Shown here piece after piece: positions 56,046 to 64,000 of a stretch of 64,000 nucleotides of DNA. Numbering within the stretch: the first letter of the stretch is position 1; each line of letters opens with the position of its first letter. The notes beneath the pieces are model-generated. The model saw only the letters and a list, made by a program, of their open reading frames with translations. It did not search any database and had not been told where the DNA came from. The DNA is taken from assembly GCF_027594145.1 (NCBI RefSeq), contig NZ_JAQFFK010000001.1, positions 62,001-126,000 on the forward strand. Direction: 5' to 3'. This DNA is from Methanococcoides alaskense. Its GTDB lineage: Archaea > Halobacteriota > Methanosarcinia > Methanosarcinales > Methanosarcinaceae. A program made the translations under genes and the position numbers.

Positions 56046-56130
56046 CCTTGCGGTCAGATGTTCAATATATACGTCTGAATACTCAATTCATCAGAGATAC
56101 TTTCTCTGATGAATTGATCTCTATATTGAA
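56028..56130. terminator. Nested and adjacent hairpins between surE and sulP
   Basis: A perfect 15-bp stem with a 5-base loop (56083-56097 with 56103-56117) sits inside an outer 9-bp stem (TTCAATATA 56061-56069 with TATATTGAA 56122-56130). A second hairpin, 56028-56040 with 56054-56066 (13 bp), covers the surE stop and competes with the outer stem for 56061-56066. Placed between two convergent genes, it probably serves as a bidirectional terminator. Confidence 0.6.
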
Positions 56131-56148
56131 TGCAGGTATGGGATGGTT

Positions 56149-57804
56149 TCATCTATTTCCATCCCTCTTCTGTAAATATCCAAGGGCTTCCTGTGTGCTT
56201 TTGAAGATCGTGACATCCTTGTCCTGTATCAACTTGTTCAGGACCGCGTCAGAGCTGATCGAACGCATGACCTCTGGTTGCACTGTTGTCAAATATACTT
56301 TTTCACCTGTTCCTTTTCTGGTAATGATGAAGCTTTTCAACCTCTCTATACCTGTGGTATCGATAAAAGGAACATAACGCATTCTTATTATTATATGAGG
56401 CTTGCTCATATGTATGTGTTCATCGACCTTGTTCTCGAATACGGCCATTGCACCAAAGAAGAATGGACCATTTATCGTATATACCGCTACATTATCCTTT
56501 AGGTAAGGGTCTGCAAGTATAGTGGCATTTATTCCTTCGGAAGGGTCGTAGCTCTCCATTGACTGGACCTCGATTATGTTGGTCAGACGTATGAACAGCA
56601 GTATTATCGAAAGGAACATGCCTGCCTGAATGGCAAATACAAGGTCAGTTAGCACCGTCAATGCAAGTGTAGTCAATAGGACGAACGTATCCATCTTGCT
56701 GATATTCATCGTGGTCCTTATCTCATCTACATTGACCATTTTGATCGAGACAAGTACTAGTATACCTGCAAGATATGCTTTTGGAATGTACTGTGCGATG
56801 GGTCCGAAGAATATCAATATTCCAAAGAGCACCAATGCATGAATGACTCCTGACATGCGGGTCTTGGCGCCTTCTCTTATATTGACCGCACTTCTTGCGA
56901 TCGCTGCTGTTGCGGGGATGCCTGCAAAGAACGGAAGGATGACGTTTGCAATTCCCTGTCCTATCAGTTCCTTGTTGCTGTTGTGCTTGGTGTTCGTCAT
57001 CGCATCACAGACCACGGCACAAAGAAGGGATTCTATGGTTCCGAGAAGAGCTATCGTAAATGCTGCCGGAAGGACCGCATACATGAGTCCTATGTTCATG
57101 TCCAGCATGTGGATCTGGGGGATCGTACTTGGGATCTCTCCAACGATGGGTATCTCAAGGTCGAAACGATATGTGAGGATCACTGAAAGTACCAAAGTTA
57201 TAATGGAGGCAGGAACGTTCTTCAGATATCTTATGTTGGACAATACCTTTGGCAGCAGTAGCATGAGTATTATGGTGCCTGCAAACATGCTCAATGCCAA
57301 AATATTCATCATGTCAATGCCTGTGAAAACATCATAAATGGTTTCCCAAACATGTTCACGTGCAGGCAATACCAGTCCGAACACATTGGATAGCTGCCCG
57401 ATCAATATTATTATGCCGATACCGCTTGTAAATCCGGATATGACCGGCAATGGGATGTATTTTACAACTTTGCCCAGTCTGAATATGCCGAATAGTATCT
57501 GGAAAACACCTGCTAAGAACCCTGCTAACAATAATCCTTCAACACCATGGCCATTGACAGTTGATAATACAATAACGGTCATGGCACCGGTTGGTCCGGA
57601 TACTGAATAACGGGAACCGCCAAAAGTGGATATAAGCATTCCTGCAATAATGGCAGTGTAAAGCCCCATTACCGGCTCTACTCCGGAAGCGATTGCAAAA
57701 GCGATGGCAAGTGGGAGTGCCACAACTGCAGTGATAAGGCCTGCTTTCAGGTCGCTCGAAAATGATTCTTCAAAATATTTCTTAACTTTCTGTTCTGTTC
57801 TCAT
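56149..57804 (-). CDS. SulP-family anion transporter with STAS domain
   Basis: 551-aa membrane transporter with about 10-12 helices (residues about 15-420): GLITAVVALPLAIAFAIASG, GMLISTFGGSRYSVSGPTGA, ELIGQGIANVILPFFAGIPA and ATAAIARSAVNIREGAKT. A C-terminal STAS domain (about 440-550) contains FIDTTGIERLKSF. SulP members carry sulfate, bicarbonate or other inorganic anions; the substrate here is not decided. It appears monocistronic, with 425 bases of gene-free sequence on its 5' side. Confidence 0.93.
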   Translation of the reverse strand: MRTEQKVKKYFEESFSSDLKAGLITAVVALPLAIAFAIASGVEPVMGLYTAIIAGMLISTFGGSRYSVSGPTGAMTVIVLSTVNGHGVEGLLLAGFLAGVFQILFGIFRLGKVVKYIPLPVISGFTSGIGIIILIGQLSNVFGLVLPAREHVWETIYDVFTGIDMMNILALSMFAGTIILMLLLPKVLSNIRYLKNVPASIITLVLSVILTYRFDLEIPIVGEIPSTIPQIHMLDMNIGLMYAVLPAAFTIALLGTIESLLCAVVCDAMTNTKHNSNKELIGQGIANVILPFFAGIPATAAIARSAVNIREGAKTRMSGVIHALVLFGILIFFGPIAQYIPKAYLAGILVLVSIKMVNVDEIRTTMNISKMDTFVLLTTLALTVLTDLVFAIQAGMFLSIILLFIRLTNIIEVQSMESYDPSEGINATILADPYLKDNVAVYTINGPFFFGAMAVFENKVDEHIHMSKPHIIIRMRYVPFIDTTGIERLKSFIITRKGTGEKVYLTTVQPEVMRSISSDAVLNKLIQDKDVTIFKSTQEALGYLQKRDGNR

Positions 57805-58229
57805 TGGATCAAGTCTGTGGTATTTTAGTCCGGGATATTTATCTGTAAATATATAATTCTCATATAATATGTCTGAACGATATCGTAAACAGGGTACTCC
57901 AGTATATAGTTTTTGGATATATCCTAACGATTGACGAATAAGATAAACATGTGACTATATTTTGGGAAATCCCCTATGTCATAATTGAGGAGCAATCTTT
58001 ATCCTTGGTTATGTGGAAAAATTAAGCTAAGGTCAGAATAAAATCTTTGTTCTACTCAATACTATGCTAAAAGTGTCAAAAGCAGTGTAATAATTTGAGT
58101 TAATATGTGAATGGTCTTGATTGGTTAAGTGAATAAATGAATAAATGAATGAAAAGATGTTGAATAAATGAATGGACCTGCAATTCCCCTATTCGTTCAA
58201 GCTCGCTCTAGAGGGCCGTCTTTTTTCTC
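57805..58229. other. Gene-free, AT-rich region
   Basis: 425 bases between the divergently placed sulP promoter side and the moaA-associated small gene. It holds an AT-rich promoter-like sequence near 57840-57870, no ORF with a recognisable start and SD, and a short tandem repeat at 58129-58174. A TTTTTTCTCTTATCTTTT run at 58221-58238 overlaps the end of the small gene. Confidence 0.5.
58129..58174. repeat. Short tandem repeat GAATAAAT
   Basis: GAATAAAT occurs twice in tandem at 58131-58146, followed by GAATGAAAAG. It occurs again with GAAT at 58162-58173. It looks like slippage-prone simple sequence; no function is evident. Confidence 0.75.
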
Positions 58230-58379
58230 TTATCTTTTAAGTTTGATCGTCATCTCTTTCCAGTCTTCTTCAACACCATGGAGTGTCTCCACAGAAGAGC
58301 CGGTCATGGCTGCGAGTATCTCGGTAACGAAATGGTTGATCTCTATGTTCTTTCCATCAACTGTAAGTTCTACTTCCAT
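58230..58379 (-). CDS. 49-aa conserved protein coupled to moaA
   Basis: Small ORF read on the minus strand: it starts MEVELTVDGKNIEINHFVTE and continues through ILAAMTGSSVETLHGVEE to a basic end, KLKR. Its ATG lies three bases after the moaA stop and uses GGAG located at the end of moaA as SD, so it is translationally coupled. The composition (beta hairpin followed by helix) suggests a folded mini-protein. I recall similar small proteins in Methanosarcina but no assigned function. A role tied to molybdopterin synthesis is inference from context only. Confidence 0.75.
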   Translation of the reverse strand: MEVELTVDGKNIEINHFVTEILAAMTGSSVETLHGVEEDWKEMTIKLKR

Positions 58380-58382
58380 TTT

Positions 58383-59318
58383 TCACTCTCCTATTATTGT
58401 TTTTCCTTTCATGTCCCTGTAGAACGGGACTCTGCGATCCACAGATCTGCGTAGTAGTTCCGGCAGTTCATCCGGTTCTGCTTCTGAGATGTCTATGAGG
58501 TTATTGTTGACCAGCAGGCAAGGTTTGAGCTTTCCATCTGCGGTTATCCTGAGTCTGTTGCAGTTGGCGCAGAATTCCGTATTCTCGATCGGTCTTACGA
58601 ACTCGACCTCTGCACCATCGATGACGTATTTCTTACGGTGGTGCATGTTACGCATGGTAATATTGTTTGCATGCTGTTCAAGTTTTTTCTCTATTTTGTC
58701 CGCATCAAGATTGTATTGCGCCCCATCCCTGAAATCCATCACTTGGATTATCTGTAATATCAGGTCGTCTTTTTTACTTCGGACAAATTTCAGCATGTCA
58801 TCTATCTCATCTTCATTGATGCCTTTGAGAAGTACCATGTTCAGTTTGACCGGTGTAAGTCCGGCACTTATGGCAGCATCTATCCCTTCAAGGACCTTCA
58901 GCAGGGTTTCGGGGCTTCCGTGAGTGATGTATGCATATTTTTCAGGATCGAGGGTATCAAGACTGACATTGACACGGTCCAGTCCGGCTTCTTTCAGACT
59001 GAATGCGCGCTCTTTGAGAAATACTCCGTTCGTTGTAACTGAAACATCCTTAAGTTTCGGAAGTTGTCGAAGTATGTCCTCGAAATCTTTCCTGACAAGG
59101 GGTTCCCCTCCGGAGAACTTGACTTTGTTGACGCCGAACTTTGCCGCAGTGCTGACAATGGTAGAAATTGTCTTTGCAGACATTTCTTTCCTGCTTCCTT
59201 CATCACCTTCGCTGTGGCAATAGATGCAATCAAGGTTGCAGCGGTTCGTAATTGAGATCCGAAGACTTGTAACAGTACGTCCGAACCTGTCTGTCAAACT
59301 ATTGCTGGATGGATTCAT
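58383..59318 (-). CDS. moaA: GTP 3',8-cyclase (molybdenum cofactor biosynthesis)
   Basis: Radical SAM enzyme that converts GTP to the cyclic pyranopterin precursor of molybdopterin/tungstopterin. 311 aa from ATG 59318 (MNPSSNSLTDRFGRTVTSL); the upstream extension to 59387 would overlap the divergent cfbB promoter. First cluster motif: ITNRCNLDCIYCHSEGD. The second cluster is in EFCANCNRLRITADGKLKPC (C-x2-C-x13-C). GGEPLVRKD is the SAM motif. A ModE-like regulator is encoded at 19 kb. It is needed for formylmethanofuran dehydrogenase. Confidence 0.95.
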   Translation of the reverse strand: MNPSSNSLTDRFGRTVTSLRISITNRCNLDCIYCHSEGDEGSRKEMSAKTISTIVSTAAKFGVNKVKFSGGEPLVRKDFEDILRQLPKLKDVSVTTNGVFLKERAFSLKEAGLDRVNVSLDTLDPEKYAYITHGSPETLLKVLEGIDAAISAGLTPVKLNMVLLKGINEDEIDDMLKFVRSKKDDLILQIIQVMDFRDGAQYNLDADKIEKKLEQHANNITMRNMHHRKKYVIDGAEVEFVRPIENTEFCANCNRLRITADGKLKPCLLVNNNLIDISEAEPDELPELLRRSVDRRVPFYRDMKGKTIIGE

Positions 59319-59365
59319 GGTCGTGTACACAAAATGATTCTTAAGTTGTGAAACAGATGGTAATC

Positions 59366-59380
59366 GATATATATAAAACC
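59366..59380 (+). promoter_or_regulatory. TATA box of the cfbB gene
   Basis: GATATATATAAAACC lies 16-30 bases before ATG 59396, implying a leaderless or nearly leaderless transcript. This supports 59396 over the upstream ATG 59348. Confidence 0.55.
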
Positions 59381-59395
59381 AACTCAATTAGTTCT

Positions 59396-60715
59396 ATGAA
59401 ACGATCGGTCCTAATTGCAGGAACACATAGCGGTGTCGGTAAGACGACTGTCGCTATGGGAATTATGGCGGCTCTTACCAAAAGGAACCTGAAAGTACAG
59501 CCTTACAAGGTTGGTCCGGATTATATAGACCCCACTCATCATACAGCTATCTGCGGGGTGTCCTCAAGGAACCTTGACACTTTCATGATGGGTGTGGATG
59601 GTGTCCGCAGAACTGTGGATAACAGTTACAAAGATGCTGATGTCTCTGTCATAGAAGGGGTTATGGGGCTTTATGATGGTATGGATTCAACGGAGATCGC
59701 CAGTTCGGCACATGTTGCAAAGTCACTTGGTATACCTGTCATACTGGTAGTGAACGTACATGGTATGTCCAGAAGTGCCGCTGCTATTGTGAAAGGTTTC
59801 ACCGAATTCGATAAGGACGTTGAGATTGCGGGTGTTATTCTTAACAGGGTGGGAAGTCCACGCCATGCAAAGCTGATCAAGGATGCTCTTCTGGGTATTC
59901 CGATCCTGGGTACTGTTCCGAGGAACAATGATGTGAAGGTCCCTTCAAGGCATCTTGGTCTGCATATGGCATCTGAGCAGGATTATGATGTGGATCTGCT
60001 TGCTAGCTTCATTGAGGAAAATGTCGATATCGACACGATCCTATCACTTGCCCGTGAACCCACTAAGCCTGAGGTTGAAGATGAAAGGTGCATCGGAAAC
60101 ATGTCTGAGGTCAGCATAGGTGTTGCTAGGGACAGTGCGTTCTGTTTCTATTATGAAGAAATGTTCGATATGTTCCGCAAATGTGGTGCAAACATTGAGT
60201 TCTTCAGTCCTTTGGATGGTGAACTTCCTGAAGTGGATGGCCTGTATTTCGGTGGAGGTTATCCGGAACTTCATATCGCAGAACTTGAGCGGTCAAGCAC
60301 GACAAAGAAGCTCAAAGACCTTTCTGCAGATTGTATGCCTATCTATGGTGAATGTGGCGGCTTGCAGTATCTGTGCAGTTCCTATGAGATAGAGGATGTC
60401 GTGTACAAGATGGCAGACCTTTTCCCTGCAGAGACCGTACAGACAAAGAGGCTTCAGGCACTTGGATACACTGAGGGTATCGCAAAAGGCAAGTTCATAA
60501 AAGGACCTGTCAGAGGCCATGAATTCCATTATTCTCTGACGGAATGCGATAGTGATTCACGGCTTGCTTACGAAATGTCCCGTGGTAAAGGCATCATGAA
60601 CGGAAAGGATGGTATCACGGAGCATAATTCCCTTGCAAGTTATATGCATGCGCACCCTGTCTCGTTCCCTGTGGACAGTTTTGTCGAACAATGTCGCCAG
60701 TACAAAAAGAGATAA
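59396..60715 (+). CDS. cfbB: Ni-sirohydrochlorin / cobyrinate a,c-diamide synthase
   Basis: Glutamine-dependent amidotransferase that amidates the a and c side chains of Ni-sirohydrochlorin (coenzyme F430 route) or cobyrinate (cobamide route). 439 aa. The N-terminal P-loop is VLIAGTHSGVGKTTVAMGIM, with KVGPDYIDPTHHTAICG and VIEGVMGLYDGMD. The C-terminal glutaminase domain has LYFGGGYPELH and the catalytic Cys in MPIYGECGGLQYL, then GHEFHYS. CfbB and CbiA are homologous and cannot be separated by eye. Methanogens need both products. It is divergent from moaA and convergent with priL, ending one base from it. Confidence 0.88.
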   Translation: MKRSVLIAGTHSGVGKTTVAMGIMAALTKRNLKVQPYKVGPDYIDPTHHTAICGVSSRNLDTFMMGVDGVRRTVDNSYKDADVSVIEGVMGLYDGMDSTEIASSAHVAKSLGIPVILVVNVHGMSRSAAAIVKGFTEFDKDVEIAGVILNRVGSPRHAKLIKDALLGIPILGTVPRNNDVKVPSRHLGLHMASEQDYDVDLLASFIEENVDIDTILSLAREPTKPEVEDERCIGNMSEVSIGVARDSAFCFYYEEMFDMFRKCGANIEFFSPLDGELPEVDGLYFGGGYPELHIAELERSSTTKKLKDLSADCMPIYGECGGLQYLCSSYEIEDVVYKMADLFPAETVQTKRLQALGYTEGIAKGKFIKGPVRGHEFHYSLTECDSDSRLAYEMSRGKGIMNGKDGITEHNSLASYMHAHPVSFPVDSFVEQCRQYKKR

Positions 60716-60716
60716 A

Positions 60717-61814
60717 TCATGATCTAAGGGGTGTTTCTTCTTCCTTTTTCTCTTCATTCCCTTTTTCGTTATTTTTTTGCATTCTGTTCTTGAACCACGT
60801 CCTCCTGCTATAATATCCTAAAGGATGTTTTACCCCTTTGCATATCTCATCTGGAGCATAACAGTTGCCGTAGGTTCTCATCGTGTTGCAGGATGGTGGT
60901 TTATATGTTGTCCCCGATGAAGTTCCGGCGATGTGTTCTATCTGGTAGCGTGTTTTTTCCTCATCAAAGTCCGGGGAGATGTTGAACATTGCTACCACTT
61001 CGTCAACGGACATCCCGATGTTTATTAAGAACGAGGTCATTGCAAATCTCATCGAATGGGCAAGGTTCACTCCGGCACGTACATTTGCGATGGCTTGCGT
61101 GATGCATGGTGGGAACAGGTCACTCTCGACCTTCTGGAACTCTCCTACTCCGAATTCGGTCTTCTTCTTTTCCAGTTCTTCACTGATCGTATCCGTATGC
61201 GGGATGCAGGCTTCACATATCTCTTTTGGAACGGTTACTGGGAGTGAGTTCTGTATCCGCAGGCGTATGGCCTCCTGAAGCAGGCGGGCAAGCTCTTCCT
61301 TGCTTATCTTTACGTAACCCTTCTTCATCTTCCGGTTTACCAGTTTCCAGTTAAGGTCCTTCAAAGGACTTGCAAGTTTGATATAATCCGTAAAATGCAG
61401 GTCGAAAAATATGTCATGGGTTTCTGGATTCTCGTAGATCTCCGCATTGATCTTGAAATCAGTGGCCAGGTCCTGTAGGAACTCCGGTTGTTGTGTTTTC
61501 AATAAATGGTATGCAGCCTTGGCTTCGGCAAGTGCATATTTTCGGGTCAAAAAAGGATCATCTATGCACGAGACCAGTATCCTTGAAAAAGGGTAGGACA
61601 ACAGTTCAGTAAGTATCTTTCCTTCTTCTGAACTGGAGGGGGATGGTTTTTCGATCTCGCCTTCAAGTGCTTGTATCACACGTTCCTTTCCTCTTATGCG
61701 TGCGGATTCCAGTGCACGTGAGGATAGTAGCCTATCCGGTGAAAATCCGAGACTTCCGACATATTCGGATGCCTCGGAAACAAAGGGGTATAAGGCGAGA
61801 TGTCTGTTATCCAT
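60717..61814 (-). CDS. priL: DNA primase large subunit
   Basis: Regulatory subunit of archaeal/eukaryotic-type primase, 365 aa from ATG 61814 (MDNRHLALYPFVSEASEYV), one base after the PCNA stop. The longer frame to 61874 would overlap PCNA. Four Cys ligands of the Fe-S domain are seen: FPPCITQAIA, PPSCNTMRTYGNC, and EICKGVKHPLGYY. The N-terminal helical domain and charged tail (EKGNEEKKEEET) are usual. The grouping with PCNA is conserved replication-gene clustering. Confidence 0.93.
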   Translation of the reverse strand: MDNRHLALYPFVSEASEYVGSLGFSPDRLLSSRALESARIRGKERVIQALEGEIEKPSPSSSEEGKILTELLSYPFSRILVSCIDDPFLTRKYALAEAKAAYHLLKTQQPEFLQDLATDFKINAEIYENPETHDIFFDLHFTDYIKLASPLKDLNWKLVNRKMKKGYVKISKEELARLLQEAIRLRIQNSLPVTVPKEICEACIPHTDTISEELEKKKTEFGVGEFQKVESDLFPPCITQAIANVRAGVNLAHSMRFAMTSFLINIGMSVDEVVAMFNISPDFDEEKTRYQIEHIAGTSSGTTYKPPSCNTMRTYGNCYAPDEICKGVKHPLGYYSRRTWFKNRMQKNNEKGNEEKKEEETPLRS

Positions 61815-61815
61815 T

Positions 61816-62553
61816 TTAGTCTGATTCAATTCTTGGTGCCAGCAGATATCCAATGCTGCCGTTTCCGTTGGCAATGCTGAAATTAATCTTTATAGGGAAA
61901 TCGTTGCCTAAATGAAGTGAGATCTCGTTGGATTTTGAAGCGGGTTTAATTATGTCTGACAGATAGTCAAGTGAGAACAGTGAACGCACTTCAGACGGCT
62001 TGATGTCAATAAGCTGGTCACGTGTCATGGTGAGCTTTACACGGTCGGTGTCACCCTCTGCTTCCATGAAGAAGGATTCTCCCTCAACACCAAGTAACAT
62101 ATGGTCACTTATCTTCTCAGCGGCTTTAACAGCTTTTTGCAGGTCCTTTCCGTTAAGGACTATCTCTGCTGGCAGTTCAAGCTGTGGAATTCTTGGTTCT
62201 GCACGTATGGTGGATGGGTCAAGCAGTGAAACTGTGTATGAAAAACCGCCTATCTGGATCTTCAGTTTCTTTGATTCCTCGTCGAGTTCCATCTGGACCT
62301 TATCGTCCCTGTCTGCAACTCCTAGTATGTCATTGATCCTCGAAAGGTCCAATCCCAACTCACAGTCGTTTGCTTCAAAGTCATCGAATGCCTCTGGGGT
62401 AAGGTCAAAACTTACCATCGCAACGTTTGCAGGGTCGACCGCCCTTACAATAACTCCTTCTGGTGAAATCCTGAACCTTGCTTCGTCCACGAGCACAGAA
62501 AGCGTTTCGATCGAATCCTTTAGAAGATATGCATCAATTGTCGCCTTGAACAT
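61816..62553 (-). CDS. pcn: DNA polymerase sliding clamp (PCNA)
   Basis: Homotrimeric clamp, 245 aa. It starts MFKATIDAYLLKDSIETLSV; the conserved central loop is FDLTPEAFDDFEANDCELGL with LSRINDILGVADRDD. The C-terminus (GSIGYLLAPRIESD) matches the family. It sits between TFS and priL on the minus strand, with one base to priL, so these are probably co-transcribed; the 90 bases before PCNA also hold a possible TATA element. The PIP-like tail of DinB (36.8 kb) is a plausible partner. Confidence 0.97.
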   Translation of the reverse strand: MFKATIDAYLLKDSIETLSVLVDEARFRISPEGVIVRAVDPANVAMVSFDLTPEAFDDFEANDCELGLDLSRINDILGVADRDDKVQMELDEESKKLKIQIGGFSYTVSLLDPSTIRAEPRIPQLELPAEIVLNGKDLQKAVKAAEKISDHMLLGVEGESFFMEAEGDTDRVKLTMTRDQLIDIKPSEVRSLFSLDYLSDIIKPASKSNEISLHLGNDFPIKINFSIANGNGSIGYLLAPRIESD

Positions 62554-62643
62554 GTTGTTTCTCCACCAAATAATCTCAATTTCAACTTGCTTATATCATT
62601 TCCCATATATATGTTTTCACTGCCTTTTTAGTAAACATATATA

Positions 62644-62955
62644 TTAGTCGTACTCACGCCATGTGAAGCCACATTTGATACATTTGAAAAATCGTGTTTC
62701 CGACTCATCGGCAGATCTTAACTGTCTTAGCCACCAGTATGCAGTATTGTTTCCACATTCTTCGCATCTTGCGACCGTTGTAGGCAGTCCTATATCAGTA
62801 TCACCTTCAAGGACAGTGACCTCTCTTTCCTCTCTTGATGATGTGCTCAAAAGTTCTGGAGCGACATCCTTCGTTTTCTCATATCCACATTTTCGACATT
62901 TAAGCGTCCCTTCGATCGGGTGCATCATACTTTTACATTTTGGACAGAATTCCAT
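62644..62955 (-). CDS. tfs: Transcription elongation factor TFS
   Basis: Archaeal RNA polymerase cleavage factor related to TFIIS and RPB9, 103 aa from ATG 62955 (MEFCPKCKSMMHPIEGTLKC). It has an N-terminal zinc ribbon (CPKC...CRKC) and a C-terminal zinc ribbon (CEECGNNTAYWWLRQLRSAD, then ESETRFFKCIKCGFTWREY), with the acidic DE pair that stimulates transcript cleavage. Its 5' end overlaps the 3' end of the Nudix gene by 23 bases. Confidence 0.95.
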   Translation of the reverse strand: MEFCPKCKSMMHPIEGTLKCRKCGYEKTKDVAPELLSTSSREEREVTVLEGDTDIGLPTTVARCEECGNNTAYWWLRQLRSADESETRFFKCIKCGFTWREYD

Positions 62956-63352
62956 TAATAACATCTCCTGCATCGTCTATCATTTTTCGGTGGTCGAAAG
63001 CCAGTTCTGGCAGTTTTTCGGGATCGAACAAAACTACATCTGCTGCATCTGTGTTCGCTTCCGGATTTCCATGACCTGTCGCGAGATAGCATACGGACAC
63101 AGTGTGCCCACGAGGATCGCGTGAAGGGTCTGAATATACTCCGATCAATTTAACAAGATCGATAGATAATCCGGTTTCTTCAAAAGATTCCCTGATTGCC
63201 GCAGCTTCAGTTGTCTCGCCTACCTCTACAAAGCCACCAGGTAGTGCAAATTCGTTTTTGAACGGATAATTGCTCCGTTTTACGAGTACAATCTTACCAT
63301 TTAAGATGATTACGGCATCAACAGTCAATAGGGGTGTTTTTGGAACTGGCAT
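62933..63352 (-). CDS. Nudix hydrolase
   Basis: 139-aa nucleotide-diphosphate-cleaving enzyme. The Nudix box is complete: GGFVEVGETTEAAAIRESFE followed by ETGL (GX5EX7REX2EEXGL), preceded by NEFALPG. The downstream SDPSRDPRGHTVSVCYLA is typical of ADP-ribose pyrophosphatase-like members, so ADP-ribose is a plausible substrate. It is the first gene of the nudix-tfs-pcn-priL set, divergent from the archaeosortase gene across 66 bases. Confidence 0.92.
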   Translation of the reverse strand: MPVPKTPLLTVDAVIILNGKIVLVKRSNYPFKNEFALPGGFVEVGETTEAAAIRESFEETGLSIDLVKLIGVYSDPSRDPRGHTVSVCYLATGHGNPEANTDAADVVLFDPEKLPELAFDHRKMIDDAGDVINGILSKM

Positions 63353-63418
63353 TTTTTACATAACCTTATACATTTAGCAAGATACTATATATGATACCTG
63401 TTATAAAGATACTTTATT

Positions 63419-64000
63419 ATGATAGAAAGCGTACTTTGGATCGCCGTCGCATTAATGGTGGCATCTGCTATCCTGCCTCCAACAAAAAGGATAAAGTTTC
63501 TGATTGGTGGTTCAGGGTGGGTGTTCTTTTCACTACATTGGGCTTATCAGCCATTGCATTATATCGCGATAAACGATTATTTCAATGTAATACTTACTAT
63601 AGCCATTGCTCTTTTCTGCCTGTTCATGGCACAGAACATGGTCCGTGGTTACAGTAGTTCCTCAGTTCCTGAAGAAAAAGGCCATCTCAATATTGTGCTA
63701 ATGGCTACAAGTGCAACTGCTCTTGGTTCTCTTTTCTATTTCTCTTTTGCGAACATACCTTCGCTCAATCAGTGGATAATCTCCACAGTTACTGGCAATA
63801 CGGTATGGATGCTCCAGACGCTGGGGCATGATGTGGTCACAAGTGGTAATGGTGTGGTCTATAACGGATATGCTGTTAATATCATACTTGCCTGTACTGC
63901 CATTGAGAGCATTGCTTTGTTCACGGGTCTTATAGTCTCTATAAATGCTCCGAAAAGGAAGCTCTTCCAGGCTTTCATGGTATCAGTTCCAGTGATATAC
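63419..64000 (+). CDS. artA: Archaeosortase A-type transpeptidase (3' end outside window)
   Basis: The first 194 residues of a multi-helix membrane protein, open to the window's end; it starts MIESVLWIAVALMVASAILP. The exosortase/archaeosortase catalytic Cys motif is visible at residue 159 (NIILACTAIESIALFTGL). The catalytic Arg and His motifs would lie beyond the window. Archaeosortases process C-terminal sorting signals (PGF-CTERM and similar) of surface proteins. The S-layer protein at 4.4-8.2 kb does not show an obvious PGF-CTERM, so a substrate link is not supported. The ATG fits a TATA-like ACTATATATG about 30 bases upstream. Confidence 0.85.
   Translation, partial: MIESVLWIAVALMVASAILPPTKRIKFLIGGSGWVFFSLHWAYQPLHYIAINDYFNVILTIAIALFCLFMAQNMVRGYSSSSVPEEKGHLNIVLMATSATALGSLFYFSFANIPSLNQWIISTVTGNTVWMLQTLGHDVVTSGNGVVYNGYAVNIILACTAIESIALFTGLIVSINAPKRKLFQAFMVSVPVIY

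Noticed and set aside
58129..58174. CRISPR-like repeats
   Set aside because: Units are 8 bases, directly tandem and without spacers; this is simple-sequence slippage. No CRISPR array was seen anywhere in the window.

Overview
The window is a chromosomal segment from a methanogenic archaeon of the Methanosarcinaceae, most like Methanococcoides. The evidence is archaeal information-processing genes (thermosome, Orc1/Cdc6, HerA-NurA, PCNA, PriL, TFS, LSm-L37e), a four-subunit pyruvate:ferredoxin oxidoreductase, a Methanosarcinales-type S-layer protein with DUF1608 domains, a CfbB/CbiA homologue, archaeal TATA boxes close to start codons, and near-complete avoidance of TAG as a stop codon. TAG avoidance is expected in a pyrrolysine-decoding lineage. 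The genus call is inference.

Layout. 1-8.2 kb: anaerobic ribonucleotide reductase (nrdD partial, nrdG), a DUF4349 lipoprotein, thiL, and a large S-layer protein. 8.3-11.6 kb: an HTH regulator divergent from a NitT/TauT-type ABC transporter. 11.6-16.2 kb: bactofilin-like protein, nitroreductase, multi-PAS histidine kinase, terpene-cyclase-like repeat protein. 16.4-22.6 kb: Mrp/NBP35 and DUF134, Orc1/Cdc6-ModE-ExoIII, thermosome, and a 57-aa basic protein. 22.8-29.3 kb: NurA-HerA, tRNA-Lys(CTT), an RHH protein, a TIM-barrel protein, a UPF0201/UPF0200 pair, and Dus. 29.3-32.6 kb: porCDAB behind a structured leader. 32.6-37.6 kb: AGCS transporter, endonuclease III, DinB, AAA ATPase. 37.6-39.3 kb: an AT-rich accessory patch with an Abi-alpha (DUF4393) protein. 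39.3-43 kb: hydantoinase/oxoprolinase hyuA-hyuB as one reading frame broken by an in-frame TAG. 43-48 kb: PAP2 phosphatase, LSm-L37e-purF, thiDN, UspA. 47.7-54.6 kb: valS, a receiver-domain protein, alaS. 54.9-64 kb: small hypothetical, surE, SulP, moaA with a 49-aa partner, cfbB, the nudix-tfs-pcn-priL group, and a truncated archaeosortase.

Themes. Several genes serve DNA replication and repair (Cdc6, PCNA, PriL, HerA-NurA, ExoIII, Nth, DinB). Thiamine synthesis is represented by thiL and thiDN. Carbon entry into biosynthesis is represented by Por.

The most interesting observations are: (i) the in-frame amber codon inside a conserved HyuB stretch, with the frame intact on both sides, a candidate pyrrolysine or recoding site; (ii) a compact perfect three-way-junction RNA candidate downstream of alaS; (iii) paired hairpins just upstream of porC; (iv) genes whose best N-terminus needs a non-AUG start; (v) small genes under 60 codons, including L37e, a DUF5350-like protein, the moaA partner, an RHH protein and a possible 31-aa membrane peptide. 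No CRISPR array, rRNA, prophage or complete insertion sequence was found.
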